Below are positions 18,750-29,757 of a stretch of 64,000 nt of DNA, one piece after another. This DNA comes from Pseudoalteromonas luteoviolacea (GTDB lineage Bacteria; Pseudomonadota; Gammaproteobacteria; Enterobacterales; Alteromonadaceae). The stretch is taken from assembly GCF_001696455.1 (NCBI RefSeq), contig NZ_MAUJ01000010.1, positions 62,001-126,000 on the forward strand, written 5' to 3'. Every line of letters starts with the position of its first letter. Position 1 is the stretch's first letter. The notes beneath the pieces are model-generated. The model had not been told where the DNA came from. It saw nothing but the letters and a program-made list of their open reading frames with translations, and ran no database searches. A program made the position numbers and the translations under genes.

Positions 18750-18780
18750 AAAGCCAAGATCACATAGCGACCTTGGCTTT
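18750..18780 (-). terminator. Intercistronic terminator after the largest NRPS
   Basis: A perfect 9-bp stem AAAGCCAAG / CTTGGCTTT with a 13-base loop, followed on the - strand by TTTTTCATTTTC, 22 bases after the NRPS stop. The remaining gap 18481-18749 holds an open but unrecognised N-terminal extension frame of the next gene and no clear promoter motif. Confidence 0.8.
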
Positions 18781-18801
18781 GGGTTAACATTAAAAATCAG
18801 C

Positions 18802-21800
18802 TTACTTTTTTAATTTACCAAACTTGGCAGACTTGCGTTTTTTAGCGCCACTACTGCGCTTGGGTTTTGGCAAGGCTTGCTCAGGATGGGCTGCCAAGGT
18901 ATCCAACAGGCTCAACCACTGAGTGACCAAAGTCGTCATTTTATCTTTCAGGTAGAGATCTGTTTTAAATACCAGATTGCCACTGAGTCCAGACTCACTT
19001 GGCTCAATGAATATGCCTGAGTCAAACTTACTGCTCACTTCACCACTTGGCAGCTCTGTGATTTCCATACCTTCAACAGGCCAGCGTGGTTGCGGTGTAT
19101 TTTGCATCACAAACAACTGCTGGAAGATTGGCGAGGTACCCGCTTGGCGCGGCGTATCCACCAATTGCATGATGCGCTCCAGCGTTAGCAGCTGGTGATC
19201 TTGCACCGCCAAAAATTGCTGTTGAACCTGCTTTGCCAAACTGATAAGGCAATCATCTGCACTGACTTTAATACGCAGTGGCATCACCTTGATGAAATAG
19301 CCAATTAATGGCTCCAGCGAAAGCGTTTCTCTACCTGCCATGGGTGTGCCAACCACTAAGTCTTGCTGCCCCGTTTGCTGGCTCAAAAATGCCATATAAC
19401 TGGCTTTTAACAATGCAAATAAGGAAACCTGATGCGCCTCGCTCAATGCTTGCAACTGCGTTGCCGTGTCGGCATGGATGTCAAAGTGCATCTGCTCGCC
19501 TTGGCTGCTCGGTTTCTCAGGGCGTGGGAAGTGCAGTGGTAACGTGGTGACCTGCGGTGCCGACTCAAGCTGTTGCTGCCAGAATGAGGAGTTTTGGGGC
19601 CCCTCTTCGGATGCTAAGCGCGCGTTTTGCCAGTGCGCATAGTCCGTATACTGCACATCTAACGGTACCATCGCTTCAACCAAACTGTGGTCACCGCGCT
19701 GCTCAGCATAAAAGACACCGAGTTCGTGTACCAAGTTGGCAATCGACCAGCCATCACTGACGATGTGATGCATACTCACCAATAATTGATAACTATCAGC
19801 GCCCAGTTGCAGCACTTTAGCGCGCATTAGTGGTGCGGTATTTAAATCAAAACCCAGCTGCTCAAAGTCGCGGCGCATTTGCATGGCCGCTTGCGCACAT
19901 TCTACCTGCTCAATCGCAATGTCAACATGTACATTTTCAAGCACTTCACTGCGCGGCTCGCCCTCAACATTCACAAAGCGAGTACGCAGCACCTCATGGC
20001 GAACAAGTAGCTGGTTAAATGCCAGCTCAAGAGCCTGAATCTCTAATTTACCACGTAGAGATACGCCCCCCGCGATGTTATACGCCGCTTTATCCGCAGC
20101 ATCACTCATTCGGTCTGTTAGCCACAAACTTTGCTGCGCCGCTGACACTGGCATCAACTCCGTGCGTGCGACTGGCACCAGTGCTAAACGGGTAGGCCCC
20201 TGCTCAGACTGCGAAGTTAACTGGGCCAAAGCCGCCAAATCTGGTGCGCTGAAGATATCTTTCACTGCGATACCGTACTCGCCGAGTTCATTGATACGTG
20301 GTACCAAGCGCAGTGCCGTTATCGAATCTCCCCCAAGGGCAAAGAAGTTGTCGTGACGTCCCACCTGTTCAACCTGCAATAACGACTGCCAAACTTGCGC
20401 AATTTGCAGCTCGAGTTCGCCTTGTGGCGCAACATAGTCGCTGGCGTTATCCGCCAAGTCCACCTCAGGCAAGCGTTTACGGTCCACCTTACCATTTTGG
20501 TTAAGTGGCAGCTGTGCCATGATTTCAATGGCTTGCGGTATCATGTACTCGGGCAAGATTTCACGCAGTTGCGCCTGCACGTCATGCGCACTGAGTTTAG
20601 TGACCGCATACGCCACTAAAACAGGCTGTGCCTTGGTGTTTTGAACCGCAACAATGGCTTGCTCTACACCAGCGAGTGCACTGAATTGCGCTTCGATTTC
20701 ACCCAACTCAATACGATGACCACGTATTTTGATCTGATCATCCACACGACCAAGATATTCTAATTGGTCGTCTTCGTTCCAACGCACCAAATCACCCGTA
20801 CGGTACAAACGTCCGCCTTGGTCGCCAAATGGGTTGGCCACAAAGCGCTCGGCCGTTAATTCTGGCTGGCCAACGTAACCCTCGGCAAGACAACTGCCAC
20901 CGATATACAGCTCACCAGTTGCGCCTTTTGGCAGCAGATTAAGAGCCTCGTCCAACACGTAAACTTGGCGGTTACCCACAGGCAACCCGATCGGAACGTA
21001 GCGACCAGCCACTTGTGACTGTGCATCGCCTATCCACAACGTTGGGGTTACGACTGCTTCGGTTGGACCATAAGCATTGACAAACTGTGCCTGAGGCAGG
21101 CTTTGCTGTGCTAACTTAAAGTCCCCCTGGTGCCAGCCTTCGCCGCCAACGATACACAAACGCACCGAGTTCAATGTTGATACATGACGTAAATACGCTG
21201 GCGGCAGGTCCACAACAGTAACACCCGATGTGGCGGCGTATTCAACCAATGCATCGGGACTGAGTGCCTTGGGGTCCACCACACTCAGTTGCGCACCGCT
21301 CAAAAGCGGCATAAGTAACTGTTCTAGCGCGGCGTCAAAGCCCATCGAAGCAAATAATAACGCATGATCATGATGCTGATACTGGTAGGTCTGCTGCATC
21401 GCGTGGCAATGATCTGCCAAGGCTTGATGAGACACGCCCACTCCTTTTGGTAGCCCCGTCGAACCGGAAGTAAAGATCATATACGCCAGCTGCAGAGGTT
21501 GAATCACTTGATTTAGTGGAGTAGCAGGATAGTCAGCCACTAAGCCGTCCTCTAGGCGCTGAATCTGAGTACCTTGCAACTGGGTATTCGTGTCATCACT
21601 GAGCACCAGACTTGCGCCACTTTGTTGGATAATAAAGTGCTGACGTTCGATGGGTAGGCTCGGATCAACTGGCACATAGGTCGCACCTGATTTTAGTACT
21701 GCCAGCGCAGCAACGACCATGTCCGTGCCACGCGCGAAGCGTACCGCTACCACTGTATGTTGCTGTGCGCAAAGATAATGTGCCACACGGTTGCTCTGCA

Positions 21801-24800
21801 CAGTCAATTGCTGGTAATTGAGCTCAGTGTCCGCAAATTTCAACGCGATATGGTGCGGATACTGCGTCGCAATTTCGCCCAGTTGCGCTGTCACTAATGG
21901 GGCTGGTGGATGCGCTTGACCTTGACCAAGCACATGTAATTGCGCTTGCGTTGCATCAGGAAGTAATTGCAAGTCTGCAACGCGCTGAGCCTGTGCGTTC
22001 ACTAAAGCGGTTAATAGTGTGCCAAGCGCGCTTGCCAGCTCTACACGACGCGCTTTACTGAAGCGTTCTTTGGCAAATTCAAATTCAATATTCGTCAGGC
22101 CATGGCTGTCTTCATAACAGTTTAGTACGAGTTCAAACTGCGCTTCGCTGGCATCAATGGTCACTGGGCTCACATCCAGATCGGGTAATTTAAGCAGAGC
22201 ATCGCCGTCCACACGCTGGTGGTTAATCATCACTTGAAATAACGGTTGTGCGAGATCTCGGTCTAGATCTAAGCTGTCTAACAGCTGCTCAAAGGGTAAA
22301 TCTTGGTGCGCTTGTGCGCCTAACATATGGGTTTTGACCTGCGCGAGCACTTCACTCAATAACGTATCACCGCTTATTTGCGTGGTGATCACTTGGGTAT
22401 TAACGAAAAAGCCCACTAAAGATTCAGTACCTGCGGTATGGCGATTGGCGATTGGCATCCCAACGCGGATCGTAGACTGGCCACTGTAGCGATGCAGTAA
22501 CACCTTGAGCGCAGCCATCAAGACATTAAATAAGCTCGTATTATTCGCTTTAGCAAAGTCCACTAAAGCCGCTTTTAATTGCGCATCAAGCTGCACTTGC
22601 TCCGTTATGGCTTGATAAGTACTTTGCTCAGAATTTAAATCACTGGGCAGGCGCAGTGCGGATAAGTCATCCCCGATGACGCCATGCCAATAAGCTAACT
22701 GCTGGGCTTTCACCTCGTCATTCAACCATGCGCGTTGCCACTTGGCGTAATCGCTGTAACGTATTTTTGCGGTGTCAGCCAAGAGCAATGCGCTCGCCTG
22801 TGCTTGACCATACGCCTTGGCAAAATCATTAATAATGATCTGTAGTGACCACGCATCGGAGATAATATGGTGCATAACGACCACCAGCTCATGGCGCGTG
22901 TCACTGTGCTTGATAAGCCCGACTCTAAACAGGTTGCCCTCAGTCAATACAAACGGCTGAGCGACAAAGTTTGCTCGCCACGTGCGACTCTCTGCGCCCT
23001 CGGATGCATCAAACTCTTGATAAATACACGCACTTTCAGTGGCAATATACTGAGATACCTGCGCATCTCGGTCTTCCACATACACAGTGCGCAGCGCATC
23101 ATGACTGTTTTTGACGTAATCCAATGCCTGCTGCAATGCGTGGGTGTTGAGCTCTCCATCCAACATCAACGCGCCCTTAATATGATATGCACTACTCTGA
23201 GGCGAGAGCTTCCATAAGAACCACTGACGTTGTTCGGCAAACGATAACCCAGTGTAAGTGTCAGCATCACGTGCCAGCGCTACGCGATTAGTTGCGCTGT
23301 TGCCATCAATCAGTGAAGCCAATTGCGCGAGATCTTCAGTGCTAAATAGCTGCGCAATTTCAAAGTTTAACCCATTGCTCTGGCTTTGACTGGCAACACT
23401 CAATGCCTTGATTGAATCTCCCCCAAGGGCAAAGAAATTATCACCACGGCCAACTTTTTCTGCACCTAATACAGACTGCCAAATGGCTGCAAGGCGTAAC
23501 TCCGTCTCGGTTTGTGGCGCTTCAAATGCTTGGTCAGCTTGCCACTGCGGTTTTGGCAGCGCTTTGCGGTCAATCTTGCCATTGCTGTTATGTGGCATAT
23601 CGTCCAGTGCAATAACCAGTGCTGGCACCATGTAATCCGGTAACCACTGCGCAATGTGGTTTTTTAGTTCGTCACCATTTAGCGCTGCGCCCGACACATA
23701 GCCAACCAATTGTGTGCTGCTAGTGCTGTTGTCATCCACCACCACGGCTTCAACGACGCCATCACAGCGATAGAGCTGCGCTTCAATGTCACCGAGCTCG
23801 ATACGGTAACCACGGATCTTCACCTGATGGTCGGAACGACCTAAATACTCAAGCTGACCGTGTTCATTCCAACGCACGAGGTCTCCGGTGCGATATAAAC
23901 GGCTACCATCCGTTGCAAACGGGTTGGCCACAAAGCGCTCGGCGCTGAGTTCAGGTCGCGCTAAATAACCACGAGCCAAGCCCGCGCCTGCAATGTAAAG
24001 TTCCCCAGCGACACCGTGTGGGCATAGGTTTAGCTGGTTATCGAGCACGTACAACTGGGTATTTAACGTTGCAGCGCCAAGGTGTACTGGCGGTTGCGTA
24101 ACCCGATAACAACTCGACCAAATGGTTGTTTCGGTTGGCCCATACATGTTCCAAAGTTCAACACCCGTTGCGGTTAAATCAGCCACAAGTTCCGCAGGCA
24201 GCGCTTCGCCACCACACAATGCCAATTTGCCAACCACGTCGGTCAGTAAATTAAGCGCCAACAGGCTGCGCCACCCCGCAGGAGTCGCTTGCAGTAGGTC
24301 TTGCTGTGCTAATAATTCAGGCGTGAGTGTCGTGGCATTATTGGCAACGGTCACGGCACCACCGCTTATCAGCGGCAAGTAAATTTCTAGTCCGGAAATA
24401 TCAAACGACAAGGAAGTCAGTGCCAGTGCATTGACCGCCTCAGATAACCCCAATTGTTGCTGCATGCCCAACAAGAAATTGAGTAGGTTACCATGGCTTA
24501 TCGCCACACCTTTGGGTAATCCGGTAGAGCCTGAGGTGTACAGGGTATACACCAGTTGTGCATGATGACGTGCTTTGACTGGCGTGCTGTCTGAATAATT
24601 ATCTAGTGCAATTTCTGAGACATTTAAACACCTGACTGAATTGCCAAACGTTGCAGCCGTATTGGTCAAGACAAGCGTTGCACCGCTGTGTTCACAAATA
24701 TAATCGCGACGCGCTTCTGGCAGCTCCAAAGCAATTGGAACATACACGCCGCCCGCCTTGCCTATGGCGAGCATCGCCACAATCATATCAAGGCCGCGAG

Positions 24801-27800
24801 TCATGCTTATGGCGACGGGCATTTCGATATCTACCCCCGCTTGAATGAGCACCTGCGCCAATTGATTCGCGCGGCGGTTCAGCTCTTCATAGTTAAGTGA
24901 TTCGCCTTGCTCGTTGCGCACCGCTATCATGTGTGGTGATTGCTGTGCCTGCGTTTCGAATAGGGCCAATGCATCAAAGTCAGGCAGCGCCTCGCTGTGC
25001 CCCTGACCCAACTGGTTAAGTACAGCTTGCGCCTGTTTATCTAACAACTGGATCTGGCCAAGCGGTTGATCTACTTGCGTTTGCACTGTCTCTAATAGCA
25101 ACGCTAAGTTATTGGCACATTGCGCCACCAACTCCGCACTAAGCTGCCAGCTCTGATAAGCAAAGTTAATGGTTAAACCTTGTGCTGTCTCGACAAACAC
25201 GGTCAGCGGGTAATTGGTTTCTTCACGGTTTTCAACTAAATTAAAGCGCGCGCCGCCTAATTCTGAGGCACCCAAAGTATCCGAGATTGGGTAGTTTTCG
25301 AAAATCAGTAAACTGTCAAACAAGCCTTGCTGGTTAAAGTCCACTTGCCCTTCAGCCAGTTTTTGAATTTGATACAAAGGCGTGTGTTCAAACTCTCGAC
25401 TTGCCATACTGTCTTGCTGGCGAGCTTTGAGCCATTGCCCCACTGTCAGTTCATCGTCTAGCGTGCTGATCACCGGCAAGGTATTAATAAATAGACCCAC
25501 AGTGCGATCGCTACCAACCAAGTCTGCAGGGCGGCCAGATGTCGTCGCGCCAAAGCAAACCGCTGACTTGTTCAGCATACGCCCTAATAACAACGACCAA
25601 GCACCTTGTAAAACGGTATTCACCGTGAGCTGTTGTTGTTGTGCAAAGCGTTGTAATTGCGCGGCTTGTTGCTCGCTTAATTGCAACGTATGCTGCGCGT
25701 AGCCCTGCGACTCGTCCAAGCGTTCACGTACTTGCAACTGCGTTAAATAAGAGGCATCACCCAGTTGTTCAAGGCGACTTTGCCAGTAACTGTCTCCCGC
25801 GGCGTCATCTTGGTTCGTCAAATACGCTAAGTAATCTTTAAACTGACCCCCAGGTGCCGGTAATGTTTGCGCTTGGTAAGCGGCCATGACTTCAGCCAAC
25901 ACCGCCGTGCTACTCCAACCATCTAGCAGCATATGGTGATAGGTCCAAATAAAGTGATGCTGTGCTGGCGCTTGCTGAACTAAGGTGAAAGACATCAGCC
26001 CCACTTGCTCTGTAACTGCAAACCCTTTATCAAGCAGTGACTTGGCAAGGGTATGTGTCGATTGTGCTGGTTCACTTTGCCAATCAAGCTCGGTAAATAC
26101 AATCTGGTGGCCTTCAACCACATACTGAAGTGGCTGCATTGCCGCCGACATAAAGCCACTGCGCAATGCCTCATGACGATCAACAACCAGTTGCCAAGCC
26201 GCTTTAAAGCGCGACACATCAAGACCACTAATATCCAATCTCAGCTGATTGAGATACGCGGCACTTTGCTCCACCATGGTGTGGAACATCATACCCTGCT
26301 GCATGGGTGAAAGAGGATAAATACTGGTAACGTCCTGCTGTGAGATAGGCAATGCATCCAGCTCTGCTTGAGACAAGGCAAGCAGTGGCACATCAGCAGG
26401 CGTTAAGCGTACGTTGGCTTCGAGACAATGCGCAATAATATCGCCAAACGCTCGTTCAAGCAATTGGGCAAACTCGGCCATATCAGCCTGTAGCAAGCAT
26501 GCGCTGCTGTAGGTCACGGCCAATTGCAACTGGCCATTTTGGATACCACCATTGATGGCAATGTCTGCACTGAGTGGGTTTTCAGGGGCGATACTACGGC
26601 CAACACCCTCGGTGCTCATTTGCCATTGCGCCAATTGCGCATTGCCATTGGCATCGAGCTGACCTAAATAATTAAACTCTATTTGTGGTTTGCGCGTGCT
26701 ACAAAGCGCTTGCTTTTGCGTCTCGTTGCCAAAATATTTAAAAGCACCGTAACCGATGCCTTTATTCGGCAGTGCACGTAAACGCTCTTTGGTATGAATA
26801 ATGGTCTGTGCAATATCCGTAAAACTAACCAACTTAACGGGGTATAGAGACGTAAACCAGCCTAACGTGCGACTTAAATCTAGTTGTGACTGCCACGGCT
26901 CACGACCATGCCCTTCAAGGAATACCTGCGCGTCATCAGCCCCCGTCCATTGCTTCAAGGCCACACTTAACCCCGCCAATAGTAGCTCATCAATGTGTGT
27001 GCGATAAGGACGCTGCGCCTGCGTTAATAGGGAGTGTGTCTGTGACTCGCTGAGTGTGATATTGAGTGTTTGTGCACGGTCCATGGTGTCATCACCATCA
27101 GCAACAAAATTCGGTAAATCTAGCGCATCGCTATGCTGCGATTGCCAAATTGCAAATTCGTCTTCGTGGGCGCTGGGGTATGTTTGTAATTGCTGTGCCC
27201 AGTATTGATAGCTGTGGCTCTTGGCTGCAAACGTCACCGCTTTACCAGCTGCTGCCTGCGCAATCCCCTGTAATAAATCATCCACCAAAATACGCCAAGA
27301 TACCCCGTCAATGACCAGATGGTGGGCAATTAACAGCAACTGCTGGCGGGTTTCACTATGCACATAGACAACGCGCAGTGAATCACCACGCATGATGTTT
27401 AAACTCGCTTGTGCTTGCTCCGCCAATTGCAAACAGTAGCTGTCAAACGCTTGCTCGGTGGTCGACTGATACCACACCACTTCACGGTAATCCGCTTCAT
27501 CATAGTCACGATAAGATTGTAGCCATTCGCCCTGCTGCTGATATTGCAACCGCAAAGCGTCATGGTGTTCAATAAGAGCCTGCACGCTTTCTGTTAGCGC
27601 AGCTAATCCTATGCTTGCTGGCGGTGTTAGGCGGATCGCTTGGTTCCAGTGATTAACGTGTTTGGGCTGCCTTGCAAAATATGTTTGCTGAATGGGTAAC
27701 AAGGGCACTTCGCCACTCACATTCTGCGGGATCTTATCCGCGTCACTTAATTCACTCAGTTCTTTGGCCAATTGCGCAATGGTTGGCGCTTCAAACACCT

Positions 27801-29757
27801 GCTTGGCACTCAAGGCAAATCCATGCTGGCGCATTGCAGCCACAATTTGTAAACTCAGAATCGAGTCACCGCCTAGGGCAAAAAAGTTATCATCACGACC
27901 GATTTGACTGTGACCAAGGACCTGCTGCCAAGCTTGACACAGCAACTCTTCGCGCTCACCTTGCGGTGCTTGATAGGCAGTTTGATTTGGCAGACTAGGT
28001 TCAGGTAGCGCTTTGCGATCCACTTTACCGTTACTGCTCAGTGGTAAAGCATCCAGTACCCTAATCGAACTCGGTACCATGTAATCCGGCAGCGCATCAC
28101 TGAGTCCTTGATGTAACAGGCTTTCATCTAATGATTCGCCACTCACATAGGCGGCTAGACGCGCGCCACCATTGGGCCCAGAGATGGCCACAACCACCGC
28201 TTCTTTTACGCCCGGCTGGGCAAATAACTGGGTTTCGATTTCACCCAACTCAATGCGTAAACCTCGGATCTTAACTTGATGGTCGGTTCGCCCTAAATAT
28301 TCGAGCTCACCCAATTCACTCCAGCGCACCAGATCTCCACTGCGATACAAGCGGCTACCGTCATTGGCAAATGGGTTTGCCACAAAACGCTCAGCACTCA
28401 GATCTGGACGATTAGCATAACCTCGCGCAAGGCCAATTCCACCAATATATAACTCACCCACGGCACCAATCGGGCTGAGATTTAACTGTTGATCGAGCAC
28501 CCACAACTCACAACCCGCTACCGGTTTACCGATGGGGACAGCCTTATCGGTGCGACCATCACATTCGTAATAGCTGACGTCGATGGCCGCTTCTGTCGGG
28601 CCATATAAGTTGTGGATCTCAAGCGCTGGTAGCAACTTCAAAGTGTCTGCTTGCAGGGCCGCAGGCAGCGCTTCACCACTACAAATAATGTGTTTAATAC
28701 TGTCACATTGCTGCGCCAAAGGCTCACTGATAAAGGCCTGTAACATCGAAGGGACAAAGTGCAGCAAAGTCACCTGCTGTGCTTGTATAAGCGCGGCCAA
28801 ATCACGCGGCTCTTTGTGGATCTCTGGTTCCGCCACAACCAAGGTTGCACCACGCATCAATGGCCAGAAAAACTCCCAAACAGACACATCAAACCCATAA
28901 GGCGTTTTTTGCAAGACACGATCTGTTGCGTCAATTGGGTAAGCTTGGTCCTGCCAGCTAATGCGGTTATAAAGAGCATGGTGGTTATTGACCACCCCTT
29001 TGGGTTTGCCCGTTGAGCCCGACGTGTAAATCGCATACGCGGCCTGCGCGGGCAAGATAGTTACATTTGGATAGTCATCATTTTGCTCAGCAAGCGCCGC
29101 TTCAAGCGCCGCCCACATATAATAAGGTACCGAAAACCCACTGTTTTCGCGATTGCCCAGTACCAGTTTGAAGGTGCTATTTTGTGCGATATATTCAACC
29201 CGATCGGCCGGTAAATTAGGGTCAAGGGGCACATACGCCGCGCCACTTTTCATCACCCCAATCAACGCTATCACCATCTCGAAACTGCGGTCGAAATACA
29301 CGCCTACTTGGTCTTCAGCGCCAACACCTTGGGCAATCAACCAGTTTGCCAACTGATTGGTGCGCTGTTCAAACTCTCCATAACTCAGGTGCTCACCGGC
29401 GAATATCAGGGCACTGTGCTGCGGTGTTTGCTTGGCTTGTTCACTGATGATATCGGCAATGGACCGTTGCCATGGAAATGCCTCCGCACCTTTGGAAAAT
29501 GCTTCTAGGCACTGTTGACGCTGCTGCGGATACCAATCTAAGTATTGCAACGGCGACTGAGGGTTGTTCGCCACCGCAGACAATAAAGCTGCGAGTTCAT
29601 CTAAACAGTGTTCGGCAAAGGCTTCGCTGTAAAGTGTGTTGGCGAAGTATAAATGTAGTGTGGTATCCCCCGTGACTTCTTCAATCACATCTAATTGCAA
29701 ATCAAACGGCATCGAAAAGCGCAGCGCTTGGGTATCTTTGAGTGATACGCCTTGCAA
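18802..29757 (-). CDS. NRPS, main part: (end of C)-A(Ser)-T-E-C-A(Gly)-T-C-A(basic)-T-C, separated from its N-terminus by a frameshift
   Basis: 3651 codons remain open downstream of a frameshift near 29756. They start inside a C domain (about 1-95). Then A1 (96-595) has code DVWHISLIDK, the Ser code, followed by T and an E domain (HHLVIDG, GWFTSLYP), giving D-Ser. C2 (HHMLLDG) precedes A2 with DILQLGMIWK, Gly. C3 (HHIISDA) precedes A3 with DAEDIGAVTK; the two acidic pocket residues point to a basic amino acid such as Arg or Lys. After T3 a last C domain (HHIVSDG, about 3200-3625) ends the protein with a Lys/Arg-rich tail (AKKRKSAKFGKLKK). That C has no A domain of its own and should act on the Asp carried by the next protein. 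Active-site motifs look intact throughout. Confidence 0.9.
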   Translation of the reverse strand: MQGVSLKDTQALRFSMPFDLQLDVIEEVTGDTTLHLYFANTLYSEAFAEHCLDELAALLSAVANNPQSPLQYLDWYPQQRQQCLEAFSKGAEAFPWQRSIADIISEQAKQTPQHSALIFAGEHLSYGEFEQRTNQLANWLIAQGVGAEDQVGVYFDRSFEMVIALIGVMKSGAAYVPLDPNLPADRVEYIAQNSTFKLVLGNRENSGFSVPYYMWAALEAALAEQNDDYPNVTILPAQAAYAIYTSGSTGKPKGVVNNHHALYNRISWQDQAYPIDATDRVLQKTPYGFDVSVWEFFWPLMRGATLVVAEPEIHKEPRDLAALIQAQQVTLLHFVPSMLQAFISEPLAQQCDSIKHIICSGEALPAALQADTLKLLPALEIHNLYGPTEAAIDVSYYECDGRTDKAVPIGKPVAGCELWVLDQQLNLSPIGAVGELYIGGIGLARGYANRPDLSAERFVANPFANDGSRLYRSGDLVRWSELGELEYLGRTDHQVKIRGLRIELGEIETQLFAQPGVKEAVVVAISGPNGGARLAAYVSGESLDESLLHQGLSDALPDYMVPSSIRVLDALPLSSNGKVDRKALPEPSLPNQTAYQAPQGEREELLCQAWQQVLGHSQIGRDDNFFALGGDSILSLQIVAAMRQHGFALSAKQVFEAPTIAQLAKELSELSDADKIPQNVSGEVPLLPIQQTYFARQPKHVNHWNQAIRLTPPASIGLAALTESVQALIEHHDALRLQYQQQGEWLQSYRDYDEADYREVVWYQSTTEQAFDSYCLQLAEQAQASLNIMRGDSLRVVYVHSETRQQLLLIAHHLVIDGVSWRILVDDLLQGIAQAAAGKAVTFAAKSHSYQYWAQQLQTYPSAHEDEFAIWQSQHSDALDLPNFVADGDDTMDRAQTLNITLSESQTHSLLTQAQRPYRTHIDELLLAGLSVALKQWTGADDAQVFLEGHGREPWQSQLDLSRTLGWFTSLYPVKLVSFTDIAQTIIHTKERLRALPNKGIGYGAFKYFGNETQKQALCSTRKPQIEFNYLGQLDANGNAQLAQWQMSTEGVGRSIAPENPLSADIAINGGIQNGQLQLAVTYSSACLLQADMAEFAQLLERAFGDIIAHCLEANVRLTPADVPLLALSQAELDALPISQQDVTSIYPLSPMQQGMMFHTMVEQSAAYLNQLRLDISGLDVSRFKAAWQLVVDRHEALRSGFMSAAMQPLQYVVEGHQIVFTELDWQSEPAQSTHTLAKSLLDKGFAVTEQVGLMSFTLVQQAPAQHHFIWTYHHMLLDGWSSTAVLAEVMAAYQAQTLPAPGGQFKDYLAYLTNQDDAAGDSYWQSRLEQLGDASYLTQLQVRERLDESQGYAQHTLQLSEQQAAQLQRFAQQQQLTVNTVLQGAWSLLLGRMLNKSAVCFGATTSGRPADLVGSDRTVGLFINTLPVISTLDDELTVGQWLKARQQDSMASREFEHTPLYQIQKLAEGQVDFNQQGLFDSLLIFENYPISDTLGASELGGARFNLVENREETNYPLTVFVETAQGLTINFAYQSWQLSAELVAQCANNLALLLETVQTQVDQPLGQIQLLDKQAQAVLNQLGQGHSEALPDFDALALFETQAQQSPHMIAVRNEQGESLNYEELNRRANQLAQVLIQAGVDIEMPVAISMTRGLDMIVAMLAIGKAGGVYVPIALELPEARRDYICEHSGATLVLTNTAATFGNSVRCLNVSEIALDNYSDSTPVKARHHAQLVYTLYTSGSTGLPKGVAISHGNLLNFLLGMQQQLGLSEAVNALALTSLSFDISGLEIYLPLISGGAVTVANNATTLTPELLAQQDLLQATPAGWRSLLALNLLTDVVGKLALCGGEALPAELVADLTATGVELWNMYGPTETTIWSSCYRVTQPPVHLGAATLNTQLYVLDNQLNLCPHGVAGELYIAGAGLARGYLARPELSAERFVANPFATDGSRLYRTGDLVRWNEHGQLEYLGRSDHQVKIRGYRIELGDIEAQLYRCDGVVEAVVVDDNSTSSTQLVGYVSGAALNGDELKNHIAQWLPDYMVPALVIALDDMPHNSNGKIDRKALPKPQWQADQAFEAPQTETELRLAAIWQSVLGAEKVGRGDNFFALGGDSIKALSVASQSQSNGLNFEIAQLFSTEDLAQLASLIDGNSATNRVALARDADTYTGLSFAEQRQWFLWKLSPQSSAYHIKGALMLDGELNTHALQQALDYVKNSHDALRTVYVEDRDAQVSQYIATESACIYQEFDASEGAESRTWRANFVAQPFVLTEGNLFRVGLIKHSDTRHELVVVMHHIISDAWSLQIIINDFAKAYGQAQASALLLADTAKIRYSDYAKWQRAWLNDEVKAQQLAYWHGVIGDDLSALRLPSDLNSEQSTYQAITEQVQLDAQLKAALVDFAKANNTSLFNVLMAALKVLLHRYSGQSTIRVGMPIANRHTAGTESLVGFFVNTQVITTQISGDTLLSEVLAQVKTHMLGAQAHQDLPFEQLLDSLDLDRDLAQPLFQVMINHQRVDGDALLKLPDLDVSPVTIDASEAQFELVLNCYEDSHGLTNIEFEFAKERFSKARRVELASALGTLLTALVNAQAQRVADLQLLPDATQAQLHVLGQGQAHPPAPLVTAQLGEIATQYPHHIALKFADTELNYQQLTVQSNRVAHYLCAQQHTVVAVRFARGTDMVVAALAVLKSGATYVPVDPSLPIERQHFIIQQSGASLVLSDDTNTQLQGTQIQRLEDGLVADYPATPLNQVIQPLQLAYMIFTSGSTGLPKGVGVSHQALADHCHAMQQTYQYQHHDHALLFASMGFDAALEQLLMPLLSGAQLSVVDPKALSPDALVEYAATSGVTVVDLPPAYLRHVSTLNSVRLCIVGGEGWHQGDFKLAQQSLPQAQFVNAYGPTEAVVTPTLWIGDAQSQVAGRYVPIGLPVGNRQVYVLDEALNLLPKGATGELYIGGSCLAEGYVGQPELTAERFVANPFGDQGGRLYRTGDLVRWNEDDQLEYLGRVDDQIKIRGHRIELGEIEAQFSALAGVEQAIVAVQNTKAQPVLVAYAVTKLSAHDVQAQLREILPEYMIPQAIEIMAQLPLNQNGKVDRKRLPEVDLADNASDYVAPQGELELQIAQVWQSLLQVEQVGRHDNFFALGGDSITALRLVPRINELGEYGIAVKDIFSAPDLAALAQLTSQSEQGPTRLALVPVARTELMPVSAAQQSLWLTDRMSDAADKAAYNIAGGVSLRGKLEIQALELAFNQLLVRHEVLRTRFVNVEGEPRSEVLENVHVDIAIEQVECAQAAMQMRRDFEQLGFDLNTAPLMRAKVLQLGADSYQLLVSMHHIVSDGWSIANLVHELGVFYAEQRGDHSLVEAMVPLDVQYTDYAHWQNARLASEEGPQNSSFWQQQLESAPQVTTLPLHFPRPEKPSSQGEQMHFDIHADTATQLQALSEAHQVSLFALLKASYMAFLSQQTGQQDLVVGTPMAGRETLSLEPLIGYFIKVMPLRIKVSADDCLISLAKQVQQQFLAVQDHQLLTLERIMQLVDTPRQAGTSPIFQQLFVMQNTPQPRWPVEGMEITELPSGEVSSKFDSGIFIEPSESGLSGNLVFKTDLYLKDKMTTLVTQWLSLLDTLAAHPEQALPKPKRSSGAKKRKSAKFGKLKK